NCBI GenBank assembly: GCA_023213395.1
Contig: CM041465.1
Span: forward strand, 27,349,741 to 27,413,740
DNA: 64,000 bases
Direction of reading: 5' to 3'
Source: Cycas panzhihuaensis
Lineage: Eukaryota; Cycadophyta
The notes beneath the pieces are model-generated. The model searched no databases. It was not told the DNA's origin and saw only the letters and a program-made list of their open reading frames with translations. Both the position numbers and the translations under genes were made by a program. Shown in pieces: positions 24,781 through 34,873 of this stretch. How positions within the stretch are numbered: the stretch's first letter is position 1; every line of letters begins with the position of its first letter.

Positions 24781-25600
24781 ACTAAGAAGTTGTAAAGCAT
24801 ACAGCTTGGAGAAATGCTATCAATGAAGAGTACTGATCTCTTATCAAGAACGGTACTTGGGAGCTCGTTGATCTACCACTTAGAAGAAAGGTTGTTCAAA
24901 ATAAATGGGTGTTCAAAAACAAATATAGATCAGATGACACCCTTGAAAAACACAAGGCAAGGTTGGTAACTAAAGGATTTACATAAAGGGAAGGCATCGA
25001 CTACACTGAAGTCTTTACACCTATAACCAAGTGGCCTACAATTAGAACTCTTGTGGTCTTGGCTGCTCAACACAGTTGGAAAATCCACCAACTTGATATT
25101 AAGATTGCGTTTCTTAATAGAGATCTTAAAGAAGAAATTTACATGGCTCAGCTAGAAGGATATGAGATCGAAGGTCAAGAGCATAAGGTTTGCAGGCTCA
25201 GAAAGTCCTTCTATGGCCTTAAATAAGCCCCTCAGGCTTGGTTTTCCAAGTTGTCTGAAAGGATGAGGCAACTTAGATACGAGGTTTGTGACTATCAAGA
25301 TATTGATACAACATTATTCATCAAGTGCCATAAGGATAAAGTCACTTATCTTATAATCTTTGTGGATGACATGTTAGTAACGGGTAATAGTGAACATGCA
25401 ATAAGCTAGCTGAAAAAGGACCTTAGCAAAACATTTGAATTGTCTGACCTTGGTTTGATGAAATATTACTTGGGAATTAAAGTAACACAAAAGAATGGAA
25501 AAAATTTCCTCTCCTAAGAAAAATACATCAACGATCTTCTAACCAAGTTTTAGTTAGAAGATGCTCGACCAATGATGTTACCTATGGATCCTAATACCAA
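24781..25600 (+). pseudogene. S1 reverse transcriptase
   Basis: The plus-strand frame reads NGTWELVDLP, VVQNKWVFKNKY, KARLVTKGFT, IDYTEVFTP, QLDIKIAFLNRDLKEEIYMA, KSFYGLK and YLIIFVDDMLVTG; the VDD is the catalytic motif and QLDIK supplies the first Asp. SDLGLMKYYLGI follows. Stops at about 24985, 25224, 25409 and 25517 (TAA/TAG in place of Gln or Trp codons) interrupt it. Otherwise the domain is complete and collinear, which fits an element older than T3 but younger than C1. Confidence 0.85.
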
Positions 25601-26300
25601 ACTCTCAATTGAAGGTGATACTAGGGAGGCAGATGCAACACTCTACAGGATCATCTACAGTACCAATATAAGGCCAGATATTATACACTCTGTCAGCATT
25701 CTTGCTCATTACATGACAAATCCTAAGCAGAATCATCAAGGCAAAAGATTATGAAGTGTTGAGATATCTTAAGACGACCAACAAATATGGTCTGTTGTAT
25801 GAACCTAATTTAGACTTTAAGCTTTCTACATACACAGCCTTAGACTTTGCAGGAGATAAAGATACAGGAATATCTACGTCTAGGTATATAACATTTCTTG
25901 GAATAGCACCAATATCATGGAGATCCAGATGACAGAAGATAGTTGTAGATTCAACTGATAAAGTTGAATACATTGCTTCTTCTGAGATCAGTAAAGAGGT
26001 GACATGGCTAAGAAAATTATTAGAAACATTGAATATCACCCAAACAAGTCCTACGAGTCTTCATTTGGATAATTAATCAGCAATCTGCATGGCAAAAAAT
26101 CTTATATTTCATGATCGTATCAAATACATAAGTACGAAAGTCTATAGGATTAGGGAACTTATTCATGATGGTACAATTCAATTAGATTACTGTCCCACAG
26201 CAGATCAAGTGGCTGATATCTTTACCAAATCACTGCAAAGGGTGAAGTTTGAACAGTTCCGAAGGTAGCTCAGCCTTAGGGCCTCCATCCTTGATTGATC
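25572..26300 (+). pseudogene. S1 RNase H and Pol C-terminus
   Basis: DEFS-type segments are seen: YRIIYSTNIRPDI, YEVLRYLKTTNKYGLLY, DFAGDKDTGISTSRYITFLG, STDKVEYIASSEISKEVTWL, LHLDN and the terminal VADIFTKSLQRVKFEQFRR. This is the copia RNase H with its usual C-terminal tag. It has a frame change near 25750 and stops near 25933 and 26075. Confidence 0.8.
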
Positions 26301-26744
26301 AAAGAAGATGGCAATAAGATCATCATACTCTATTCTCTTCGTGAAAACCCATTGTGGGTGTGGAAGAATAAGAGTAAGTCTCTACTCGATCCTCTTTGTA
26401 AAAACTCCATGTGGGCATGGAAGGATAAGGGTTGTACTTGTTTTGAAAAATCAGAACCTGTGAAAACCCAAAAGGGCATAGGGGATAACCAAATAGTATA
26501 TGGAGACTTAGCAGATTAAGCTATACAATTAAGTTGCTTAGCTATCACGCTACATCAAAGTGCCACCTTAGCCATGTTGATTTATAAAAGGGGCTATGGA
26601 TCTTAGAAAGTTTGTGGGTTTTTATTCCCCATGAGGGTTTTCCCACAAAAGTGCCATTTAGAATTTCAATGTAATAATGAGGCTCAAATGAAGACCTTAT
26701 AGAATAGATTTTCTGAAAATGACCTTCCACCATTAAGCGGGGGA
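26301..26744 (+). other. S1 3' untranslated region ending in a polypurine tract
   Basis: No coding frame. It holds short imperfect repeats around GTGAAAACCC (26341, 26459). It ends CATTAAGCGGGGGAT (about 26731-26745), which looks like a copia PPT and is followed at once by the tandem 312-bp repeats. Confidence 0.6.
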
Positions 26745-27372
26745 TTAAAAGAGGTTAATGTATCAAGGTCATTTGTGTAGATTAATTATGTGACCTTAGG
26801 ATATATTATTAGCATTTGTCTCTTAATAAAATATACTTTATGTACATTTAGATGTAATTTCAGGTTCATGTCATTAGGCGGGAAAATCCTAACCCTAATG
26901 CTCACCCTCAATAATAAAAGGTGAAATATCAAGGGGGAATCATTATTCATTCTCACCTCCAAGCTTGCTCTCATATCTTGTTTCATCTTCTTTTTCATTC
27001 TCCATTGCCATTGTGTGCATGTGAGTGATTTATCTCTTAGATCCATCATTCCTTCATGATGGAAAGAGGTTAATATATCAAGGTTATTTGTGTAGATTAA
27101 TTATGTGACCTTAGGATATATTATTAGCATTAGTCTCTTAATGAAATGTACTTTATGTACATTTAGATGTAATTTCAGGTTTATGTTATTAGGCAGGAAA
27201 ATCCTAACCCTAATGCTCACCCTCAATAATAAAAGGTGAAATCTCAAGGAGGGAGTTATTATTCATTCTCACCTCCCAGGTTGCTCTCATATCTTGTCTC
27301 ATCTTCTTTTTCATTCTCCATTGCCATTGTGTGCATGTGAGTGATTTATCTCCTAGATCTATCCTTCTTTCA
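26745..27372 (+). repeat. Tandem pair of ~312-bp LTR-like repeats inside S1
   Basis: Copy 1 is about 26745-27056 and copy 2 about 27060-27372, separated by TGA. They are head to tail and mostly identical, sharing GTGACCTTAGGATATATTAT, TCCATTGCCATTGTGTGCAT and GTGAGTGATTTATCTC. A PPT-like run precedes copy 1 and a PBS follows copy 2 after TG. PPT-LTR-LTR-PBS is the order at a two-LTR circle junction or a tandem element boundary. No third copy is seen near the 5' end of S1. Confidence 0.8.
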
Positions 27373-27374
27373 TG

Positions 27375-27526
27375 TGGTATCAGAGAGACCAGGGTTTAAA
27401 ACCGGTCTTATGTACCACGGTAGTGCACCCAGAGATACATGAAGGTTTTTACTGGGTGGCATCGAGGAATGCCATGGTGGACATGCAATGCCATGTAGGT
27501 ACAACTGACTCCTTATGACAGGGGAG
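27375..27526 (+). other. Second PBS and 150-bp leader remnant, ending in PPT
   Basis: TGGTATCAGAG at 27375-27385 repeats the initiator-Met primer site, two bases after the repeat end, with the same TG spacer as at 19747. About 140 bp without a frame follow. GACAGGGGAG (27517-27526) is the polypurine tract that primes plus-strand synthesis next to the right 86-bp LTR. Confidence 0.7.
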
Positions 27527-27612
27527 TGTTGGAGCGTGTGACGTTAACTATCACAAGGAAGTCCTCTTCCCAAATCACCCTAGGACTTTTGGTGTAACGA
27601 CAACCTGTGACA
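27527..27612 (+). repeat. S1 3' LTR (86 bp)
   Basis: Direct repeat of 19661-19746 with five substitutions. It is preceded by a purine run and followed by the CTTAG duplication (27613-27617). Confidence 0.85.
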
Positions 27613-29049
27613 CTTAGAAGCTTATTGAGTTGCCTTAAGGGAAAATATCAATTAATTGTAAATGAATTTATAAAAAAAAAATTCATATAGATGGCTCAAT
27701 TCAATGACATAAAGCCTATTTGGTTGCCAAAGGTTTTAAAAAGATTAAAGGTATTGATTATGATGACACATTTGTATCAGTTTCTAGAATGACCATTATT
27801 AGACTTGTTTTGGCACTTGCAACTCAATTTAATTAGCTTGTATACTAAATGGATGTTAAAAGTTCCTTCTTGAATGGCAACTTATAGGAAGAAATAAATA
27901 TATATTAGTCTCTTAACTTTGTTATTCATGGAAAAGAAACCTAGTCTGCAAACTCAAAAAGGTATTATATGGCCTTAAGCAATTACCTTATGCTTAGTAT
28001 GCGAAGAATGATGAATACTTTCAGAAGCGTGGAATCATTCACTCATCTTTAAATCTAAATATATATATTATAATCCATAATGGTTTAATCACTCTAGTCA
28101 TACTTTATATTGATGATTTATTTCAAGTAATAACACAGAGTAGATTACACATCTCTAAGGAGAATTGAACAATAGGTTTGAGATGACTAACCTTGAGTTA
28201 CTCAACTATTTTCTTGGCATAGAAGTTTAGCAGGAGCAAGGTCATATTTTTCTTTTAAAGTCAAAATATACAAAAGTATTTTTTCAAAAATTTAGGATTA
28301 ATAAATGTAAATCATTGTCAACTTCTATGGAGATAGGTCTAAAATTAGACACTAATAAGCATGCAAAACTTGTGGATCCTACGTTATATAGGTAACTTAT
28401 AGGAAAATTAATTTACCTCACCATTGCCTATGCTATTGGGATCTATTCTAGGTTCATAACATAGGCTAAGATTTCACATTGGAAAGTAGCAATAAGTATC
28501 ATAAGATATCTTCACGATAATTTTTAATTCAGACTTGATTACTGTCACATGGAAAATCTTTTATTCATAAGTTATATAGATGTAAATTAGGTTAGATACA
28601 AGGATAACAATAGATCAACATTAAGATACTATTTTAACCTAGGTTCTATTTTAGTTTTATGGTATTACAAAAGGTTGCCTAATATCACTCTATCTTCAAC
28701 TAAAGTTGAGTATAAAGCCATCGTTAGTGAAGCTACTAGGGCTATCTAGCTTAGGAGGATTCTTGAAGAGCTTAGAATTAGCCAGCCACATGTTACATTA
28801 TTGTTTTGTGATAATTAAAATGTTCTCAAATTGATCAAGAATCCTATGTTTGATGCTAGAACCAAACACACTGAAGTTTACCATCACTTCATCAGGGAAC
28901 ATATACATGATGGTGAGATAGATTTGATCTACAAGCCTACTGATGATCATATTATAGAAATCTTCATAAAATCACTCTTTTGTAATAATTTTAAAAATTT
29001 TTTGCTTGGCCTCAGTGTTAGAACTAATAAACTCATCATTTAGGGAGGG
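27613..29049 (+). pseudogene. C1 copia, RT and RNase H (right part)
   Basis: The reading resumes where 19655 stopped: KLIELP, then YLVAKGFKKIKGIDYDDTF, MTIIRLVLALATQFN, MDVKSSFLNGNL, a damaged VDD region near 28100, LNYFLGI-like text near 28205, and an RNase H end (28831-29043: NPMFDARTKHTEVYHHFI, GEIDLIYKPTDDHIIEIFIK). Stops are frequent. It ends at TAG 29041, overlapping the purine run AGGGAGGG (29042-29049), the PPT. Confidence 0.8.
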
Positions 29050-29393
29050 TGATATAAGAAATTAATGATAGACTTCATTAATTCATTAAGGATCCATTGT
29101 ATTAAATTGATGTAATATTTGTACATAGTTTGTATTGAGGGCTTCTTTATCATAAAAGGGTTAAGTCACAACTTAATGTTGTAAACCTAGGTATGTAGGG
29201 GTCTACTTGCTCTCAATATTTAATTGTTGTAAAGTTGGTTTAATCATGCAAGGTGCAAACTATCATCTTGCATGATCTTACATTTAATATTCTCATTATA
29301 CTTTATAATAGTCTCTTTTGTTCTTTATGTGAGGCTTTTTCATGCAATCTTTATTATGTCTTATATTTTTAAAGTTGTAAGTTAATACAAACA
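29050..29393 (+). repeat. Copia LTR shared by C1 (as 3' LTR) and C2 (as 5' LTR)
   Basis: It starts TGATATAAG right after a PPT and ends about AATACAAACA, followed by a PBS. It is AT-rich, with internal TTGTAAAG and CATTATACTTTATAA text. No second copy lies in the window, so the exact ends are inferred from TG/CA, PPT and PBS alone. Confidence 0.65.
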
Positions 29394-29396
29394 ATT

Positions 29397-29408
29397 TGAT
29401 ATTAGAGC
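29397..29408 (+). other. C2 primer-binding site, mutated
   Basis: TGATATTAGAGC differs by two transitions from TGGTATCAGAGC. Its position right after an LTR end shows that a second internal region starts here instead of flanking DNA. Confidence 0.65.
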
Positions 29409-31790
29409 ATTGTGAGTAAATCAATTTGCTTCATGTGTTTATTAATTGAATGCCGTGTGGGTCTTTATGGTCTTGAACCTAGGATGAAACTAGGTAGACT
29501 TCTTCCCTTTCAAATGAAACCCTTATAACTTTCATAAATTTTCTCTAAACCTATAGTATAACCATTTAAAATTTCTTGAACAAGACCAATCATCTTAAAT
29601 TTATGGTTAATTTTTTTAAATTTGTAGAAAATGGCATATGCACAATATCATCATAGGATCTCATAATAAGCAAATACAGACAACAACATGACACTGCATA
29701 TATACACCACATTCACAGGTGGAAAACCCCTTATGGGGAAGAAAAACCACCTCCTAAAGTTGTGTTTATATTAAGAATATTGAAAAATAGAAAACCATAT
29801 ACAAAAACCACCTAACCACCAAACCAGCCTTGGAAAAGGCTTTTAGACAGCCCTCCTAGATTCTCAGAACCATCTCCTTGAATCTAGGAGAAGAATTTAT
29901 ATTAAGAAAGGTTTGTTAAAATGCAGTTGTGTATTTCAACCACCTTCCACATAAGATTAAATATAAGCACTAAAGTTGAACATTATAATAACTTAAATAC
30001 TAATTTAGACATGTGAAGTCCTAAATGGATTTATTACACATGTTAAGGAGGTTATAAATTCTTTTGTTAACCATTACTGATCCTGCTTGTATACTGATAT
30101 GCATTATATTATGTATAAATGAGTTAGGTGAATGGGTTCTTCATGAATGAATATTATTATCAATGGTAGACTAATTCTACCTATAAACCTATGTTTTTAT
30201 GTATTTTTTGGTTCCATATCTCAATCTTAAATTCTCATATGGCATCAGATTAGGTTACTATTGTAGGTTGTAGATCAATTTTATGGTCAACAATGTGTGG
30301 AGCCATATAATTTTATATGTTATTAATAGTTTGTAGGTTTTGACTTAAGAATCCATCCAGTTTTATTGTGGGATCAATTATGGACTATGGATTATTACAT
30401 GGTAGAGATGTTGATTATTTCTTTAAGCACTTCTAGTTATTATGTTTGAGTGCTATTAGTTATTATATAAAAGTTACCTCTAGTTATGTTAGATCTTATT
30501 AGATCACCCATTCCATGCTAATCTAGATTCTATTTGGACCACAAGAGGGATTAAATTAATGCCAATTATAAATGGGCCATGTAATCCTATCTCCACTACT
30601 TTTAATATCAATTCCTAACTATTCCTAATGTCTATAATGGGTTATTATCCTCTAGAATCATATAGAGAATTAGGAATATATATTAAGATGATGAATTGGA
30701 GTGTGGAATAAGGTATTCACTATGTTATTAGAGCTATTATTTATATTGTTCCCATTTCTATTTCTCCTATTACCTAAAGAAATGTAAGGAATGGAGGAGA
30801 ATAGTAGTAAGAAATGGAAACAATAGCTAGCATTGCCATAAATCTACTAACTCTTTGGTCTAAATAGTTGGGAGTGATGTAGTATATTAATTTAATTAGA
30901 GGAGGATTACAATATTGGCTAAACAAATGGCTTTTGGCTCAAATTCTAATGGAGATGATGAAGGTTGTAATGTCTCCCAATTGATTCCATAAGTAGAGTT
31001 GGGGGGAAAAACATTATGAGTGGGAGCTTTGGTTAATCAATACAAGATAATGGATTATAAGGAGGTATGACTTTATTTTATTTCTCCACTACCGACCCTC
31101 ATTTGCTCTCGGATGTCATTAAGATCAAGATGATAATAAGCATATGAAGAGTAGGAATTGATGAATGATTTTGCATTATGCAAGAGATTAACAAACTAGA
31201 TATGAATGATGAAGCTCATAGAAATAAATCAAATTACCTAGTCTATGAATGCATGAATGCAAAAATTTGATTATCTATGTACCATATACAAACAAAATCT
31301 ATTATTATAAACTTAGGTTAAAATATTTATTTATTTATTTATTTTTGTAATATCATGGATATATTAAATTGTATTTAATTTTTTTTAGCTTTAAAGCCCC
31401 TTTATTAGATAGCCCCCTTGTCACATAGCATGATAAGTGCTAAGCAAGTTTCTAGCTCACTTAGGAGCCTATTATAAAAATAGAACTATCATTTCTTATA
31501 TATTCCTTTATGTTTCATGCATTAAACATAGTCATATAAGAAGATTTTGACAACATGTATATTGCCCAATGACTTTTAATATTTTGTTGACACTCTATGA
31601 AGTGATTGAGGACCCCATAGTTAGTACCTTTCAATAAAAACTAGTATATATTATCATAGGGTAATTTAATGGTCATTATTCTTTTATGGTCATGTTTATT
31701 TTGTTGTATTTTGTATTAAATATATGTGGAAAATGCTTGTTTCCTAGTTCAAGTAAATTGCCTCAAACTTCCTATTATAGTCTCTTACAA
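29409..31790 (+). pseudogene. C2 copia leader and gag region, unreadable
   Basis: AT-rich sequence lying where leader and gag should be. I find no frame with convincing Gag motifs. A short MAFGSNSNGDDEG stretch near 30930 could be a remnant. ATTT repeats occur near 31325. I assign it to C2 only from the PBS at 29397 and the protease at 31880. Confidence 0.4.
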
Positions 31791-32390
31791 GTTGGTCAGT
31801 GACACTTGACTATTTATTAGAATATAGTATTAAATGAAAAGAGATCTAGTAATATATAGTACATTGACTCAAATGCATCTAGACATATGATAGGGAGACT
31901 AGAATGGCTTAGATATATATAGGAACCCATTAAATACATAATTGTCTTAGGTGACAATAAAGTGCATACTATCAAAGGCATAGGGGAATTCCTAGTAATT
32001 ACTCCTTATTTTGATGATTACTATATAGAGAATGTATTATATATAACACATTTAAAAATACACTTAATCCTTACTAATTAAAGAGATGAGTGTTCTCTTT
32101 AAATATAGAAAAGCTACCATCAATGATCATGAAGGTAAAATAATCATAGAAGGTATGAGGGATAACCATCTTTATAGGCTCTTAGGTGAGTTTGTAAATA
32201 AAAGAGCATATTTAACTATAGACATGTCTAATAAGATTTAGTTGTGGTATAAAGATTGGGATATCTACACTTCCCAAGATTTTAGTTGATGAATAAATAA
32301 AATATAGTGCATGGTCTCCTAAAATTCAAGGCACAAAATGGTACTTGTGAATCTTATATATTTAGAAAGTAACATAGGGAACAGTTTCCT
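31791..32390 (+). pseudogene. C2 protease and GAG-pre-integrase region
   Basis: IDSNASRHMIG at about 31864-31896 is the copia protease active site (normally DSGAS-HMT) with Gly changed to Asn. GIGEFLVI and YYIENVLYITH follow as in other copia proteases. The pre-integrase zinc region up to 32390 is riddled with stops. Confidence 0.65.
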
Positions 32391-32990
32391 AAAAGAAAAG
32401 CTTAGAGAGAAACTTAGAAGTTGAGCCTGATCCATTCTGATCTCTGTGGTCATATGCCAACCACTTTACTTGGAAGTATAAGGTATTTCTTAACCTTTAT
32501 TGATGATTTTTTTTAGAAAAGTTTGGATTTATCCTTTAAAGGAGTACTCTTAGGCATTTGATATATTTAAAGAATTCAAAGCAAAAGTGGAGAATGAAAG
32601 TAAACAAAGAATCAAAATACTAAGATCATATAATAAGGGAGAGTACACCTCTAAAGTATTTATACAATTTTGCAAGGATTGTGGTATAAAGAAGTAGTTA
32701 GTGACTTCATACACTCCTTGGCAGAATGGAATAGTTGAGAGGATGAATAGAATATTAGTTGATAAGGCTAAGTCAATGATCAAGGCTAAGAATCTCTTAG
32801 ATATCTTCTGAAATAGGAGTGTAACTAAAGTTATAAGGAACAAAACACCTAAAGAAGCATGGCTAAGTCATAAATCTATAGTTAGCCATCTCAAAATCTT
32901 TGGAAGCATAGTATGTGTGTGTGTGTGTGTATGTGTATGTGTGTGTGCATTCCCAAAGAAAAACGCCAAAAACTTGATGATAAGAGTTAT
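32391..32990 (+). pseudogene. C2 integrase core
   Basis: LIHSDLCGHMP-like text, LTFIDDFF, KVWIYPLKEYS, FDIFKEFKAKVENESKQRIK, YNKGEYTSKVF and YTPWQNGIVERMNRILV give the D, (D changed to N-K) and E regions of a copia integrase. HLKIFGS precedes a TG microsatellite (32911-32948) that reads as alternating Cys-Val. The protein differs clearly from that of C1, so C1 and C2 are different copies or families. Confidence 0.75.
32911..32948 (+). repeat. (TG)n microsatellite within C2 integrase
   Basis: Runs of GTGTGTGTGT with two TA interruptions. It replaces the normal sequence after the KIFGS landmark. Confidence 0.85.
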
Positions 32991-33512
32991 AAGTAACAAA
33001 GAGGTAGAGAAACAAGCTTTAGATCATACTAAGGAATTAGACACTTTGAAGATATAGCAAGATAAGTAAAAGCAAATTGAGAAATAATCTAAATCAATTT
33101 CTTTAAAATAATAGTTTATCAAGCCTAAAACTAAGCTAAGAAAGGAGGAAGAAATTGAAGAGTTTGAAGACACTTAGGAGACACAATCAAAACCTGAGGT
33201 TGCTCCATCTATTAAAAAATTCCCCAAATGATATTTAAAAATTATAGATGAAGCTTAGTTACCTAAAATAAAAGGTAAACAAAAGTCAAAGATGAGAATA
33301 AATTTTAATTTTGCTTTGATGGTAAATATATTAGATGTTGATAAGCGTTCAAGTTTTGAGGAGGCCAACTAGCAATAGAAATGGAGGATAGTTATCAATG
33401 CTAAAATCTATATTATTGAGAAGAACAAAATATGGGATTTGATTGATTTACCAGTAGGAAAGTAAGAAATTGGCTGTAAATAGGTCTATAAGACCAAATT
33501 CAAATTAGATGG
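32991..33512 (+). pseudogene. C2 integrase-RT linker and RT start, truncated by T4
   Basis: A Lys/Glu-rich linker with stops, then EKNKIWDLIDLPVGK and a CK-VYKTKFKLDG stretch, the first 40 residues of copia RT. The frame ends at FKLDG where the T4 LTR begins (TGGATACAC, 33513). The five bases before it, GATGG, are the candidate target duplication. The rest of RT would lie beyond T4, outside the window. Confidence 0.75.
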
Positions 33513-34873
33513 TGGATACACATCTATGGGATAACCACCTAGCTAAGTAGGAATAGCGAGAATGATCAATAATGGTATTGAGGATACAGATAGAATCCTA
33601 CGAGCAAGGCAAATACCATGCAGGGTGTCCCGTGCACCGAAGCACGAGTTCAAGATTTGCAGATGATACCCAACTACCTAAGGGTGGTTCCCCTACTTCA
33701 ACTAGGAAGAGGGAAGGCAAAAAGGTAGCCTGGATAGGCTTCGAAGGAAAGTCCTCCCACCCTTGGATGGCCGGAAGGGGAGGAAGAGAATCCCTAAAGG
33801 TTTCCCTACGTAGAGGGAAACAACTGGAAGCAAGGTCGGTGAATAGACTACGGCACAGCTAAGACCTCCTTGGTTATTTGGCTAAGCAAATAGAATCGAG
33901 GAAAGAGGAAGGGGATGGGAGTAATCGATCACCCTAAAATCCCCCCTTGAGGGTACAACCAAAGGAAGCGAGAGTGCTAGGGTGTGTGCAAGCAAACTGA
34001 ATCAAATAGAATGGGCCAAGAGGGTGAGGATAAGGTTTATGAGCTAAGGGAAAAGGCTAAGGAAAAATTCCTAGGAGTCCTTTTCCTAAATGGGTATGGT
34101 ATGTAAAGTGCAACATACAACATGCAAACAAAAGAGGTTGATTTCCCTTTTTCCTTTATGTTCTCTAAATTACTACCATGCAACATTTTCAAAATGGAAA
34201 AAGTGAAGCAAAGTAAGGTCACATACTTGAGATAAAGGCATGGTTGAGGTGACGATGCTCCCACTAGATGCTCCAAGTCATTCCATGAAACAAGCAGCGA
34301 AAAGTCATGGTGGGGTAGAGCATAGGGCTTCCTTACCTTCCCCGGAAAGTAACAATAAAATGTTGGAAATGAAGAGGAAAGTGATAGCAAAAATAGAATG
34401 CTATGACAAAATGCAAATGGATTCACTTACCTGGGAGAAAGAAGGAAGGAGAAGTTCCTCGCATTCTCCTTTTACCTGCAAGTGAAGACAAAGATTCCCT
34501 TCCAGAGAAAGGAGGCTAACAATACGAGGAAGAGCACCAAAATATATATATGCATATGCTGAAAGCTAGATCTCTATACATACACATAAGTACTCACCAA
34601 TCATAAGTTTACAACAATAGAATGTAGTCTAAAAATACCCAAATGAAAGGTATGTAAATAGGTGAGCCTCAGAGTGACCCACTTCCCACAAAGGGTAACC
34701 CTACTCTCCCTCAAGGAGCCACGAGGCTGTGAGAGTATGGCTGCAAAAACTGGCTATAAACAGGGTTAACAAAAGTACAAAGGAAGCTCAAGGAAGTCCA
34801 CAATGGACCAGAGTGCTATAGGGAGCAAACCGGGGTGTTGAGAGAGGAGTTAAGCTAAAAGGAGCCTCTAGGG
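33513..34873 (-). repeat. T4 3' LTR, piece 1 of 3
   Basis: Starts TGGATACACATC like the other Tat LTRs and follows the T3 LTR in order to the 'gagcaaaccgg' block (34828), where T3 is inserted at TAGGG (34869-34873). The text resumes at 50994 with collinear homology to T3 36050 onwards. Open frames seen on either strand are not supported by family comparison. Confidence 0.8.
34869..34873. other. Target-site duplication of T3, left copy (TAGGG)
   Basis: TAGGG precedes the T3 LTR start and recurs at 50989-50993 after its other end. It lies within the T4 LTR. Confidence 0.8.

Larger units (their letters stand above)
19661..27612 (+). mobile_element. S1: Ty1/copia retrotransposon with 86-bp LTRs
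   Basis: Terminal repeats 19661-19746 and 27527-27612 are both 86 bp, start TGTTGGAGC, end CTGTGACA and differ at five positions by my count (about 94% identity). Both ends abut the duplication CTTAG (19656-19660 and 27613-27617). A PBS follows the left LTR and a purine run precedes the right one. Inside, gag, protease, integrase, RT and RNase H occur in copia order. The 7952-bp element lies within C1. LTRs this short are exceptional for a coding-size copia. The internal tandem repeat at 26745-27372 suggests a composite origin. Confidence 0.85.

Noticed and set aside
33572-33862. 96-residue plus-strand open frame in the T4 LTR
   Set aside because: The corresponding T3 LTR stretch (34930-35230) does not keep the frame; chance opening in LTR sequence.
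34037-34426. 129-residue minus-strand open frame in the T4 LTR
   Set aside because: No recognisable domain; hydrophobic, low-complexity text from AG-rich sequence read in reverse; not kept in the T3 LTR.
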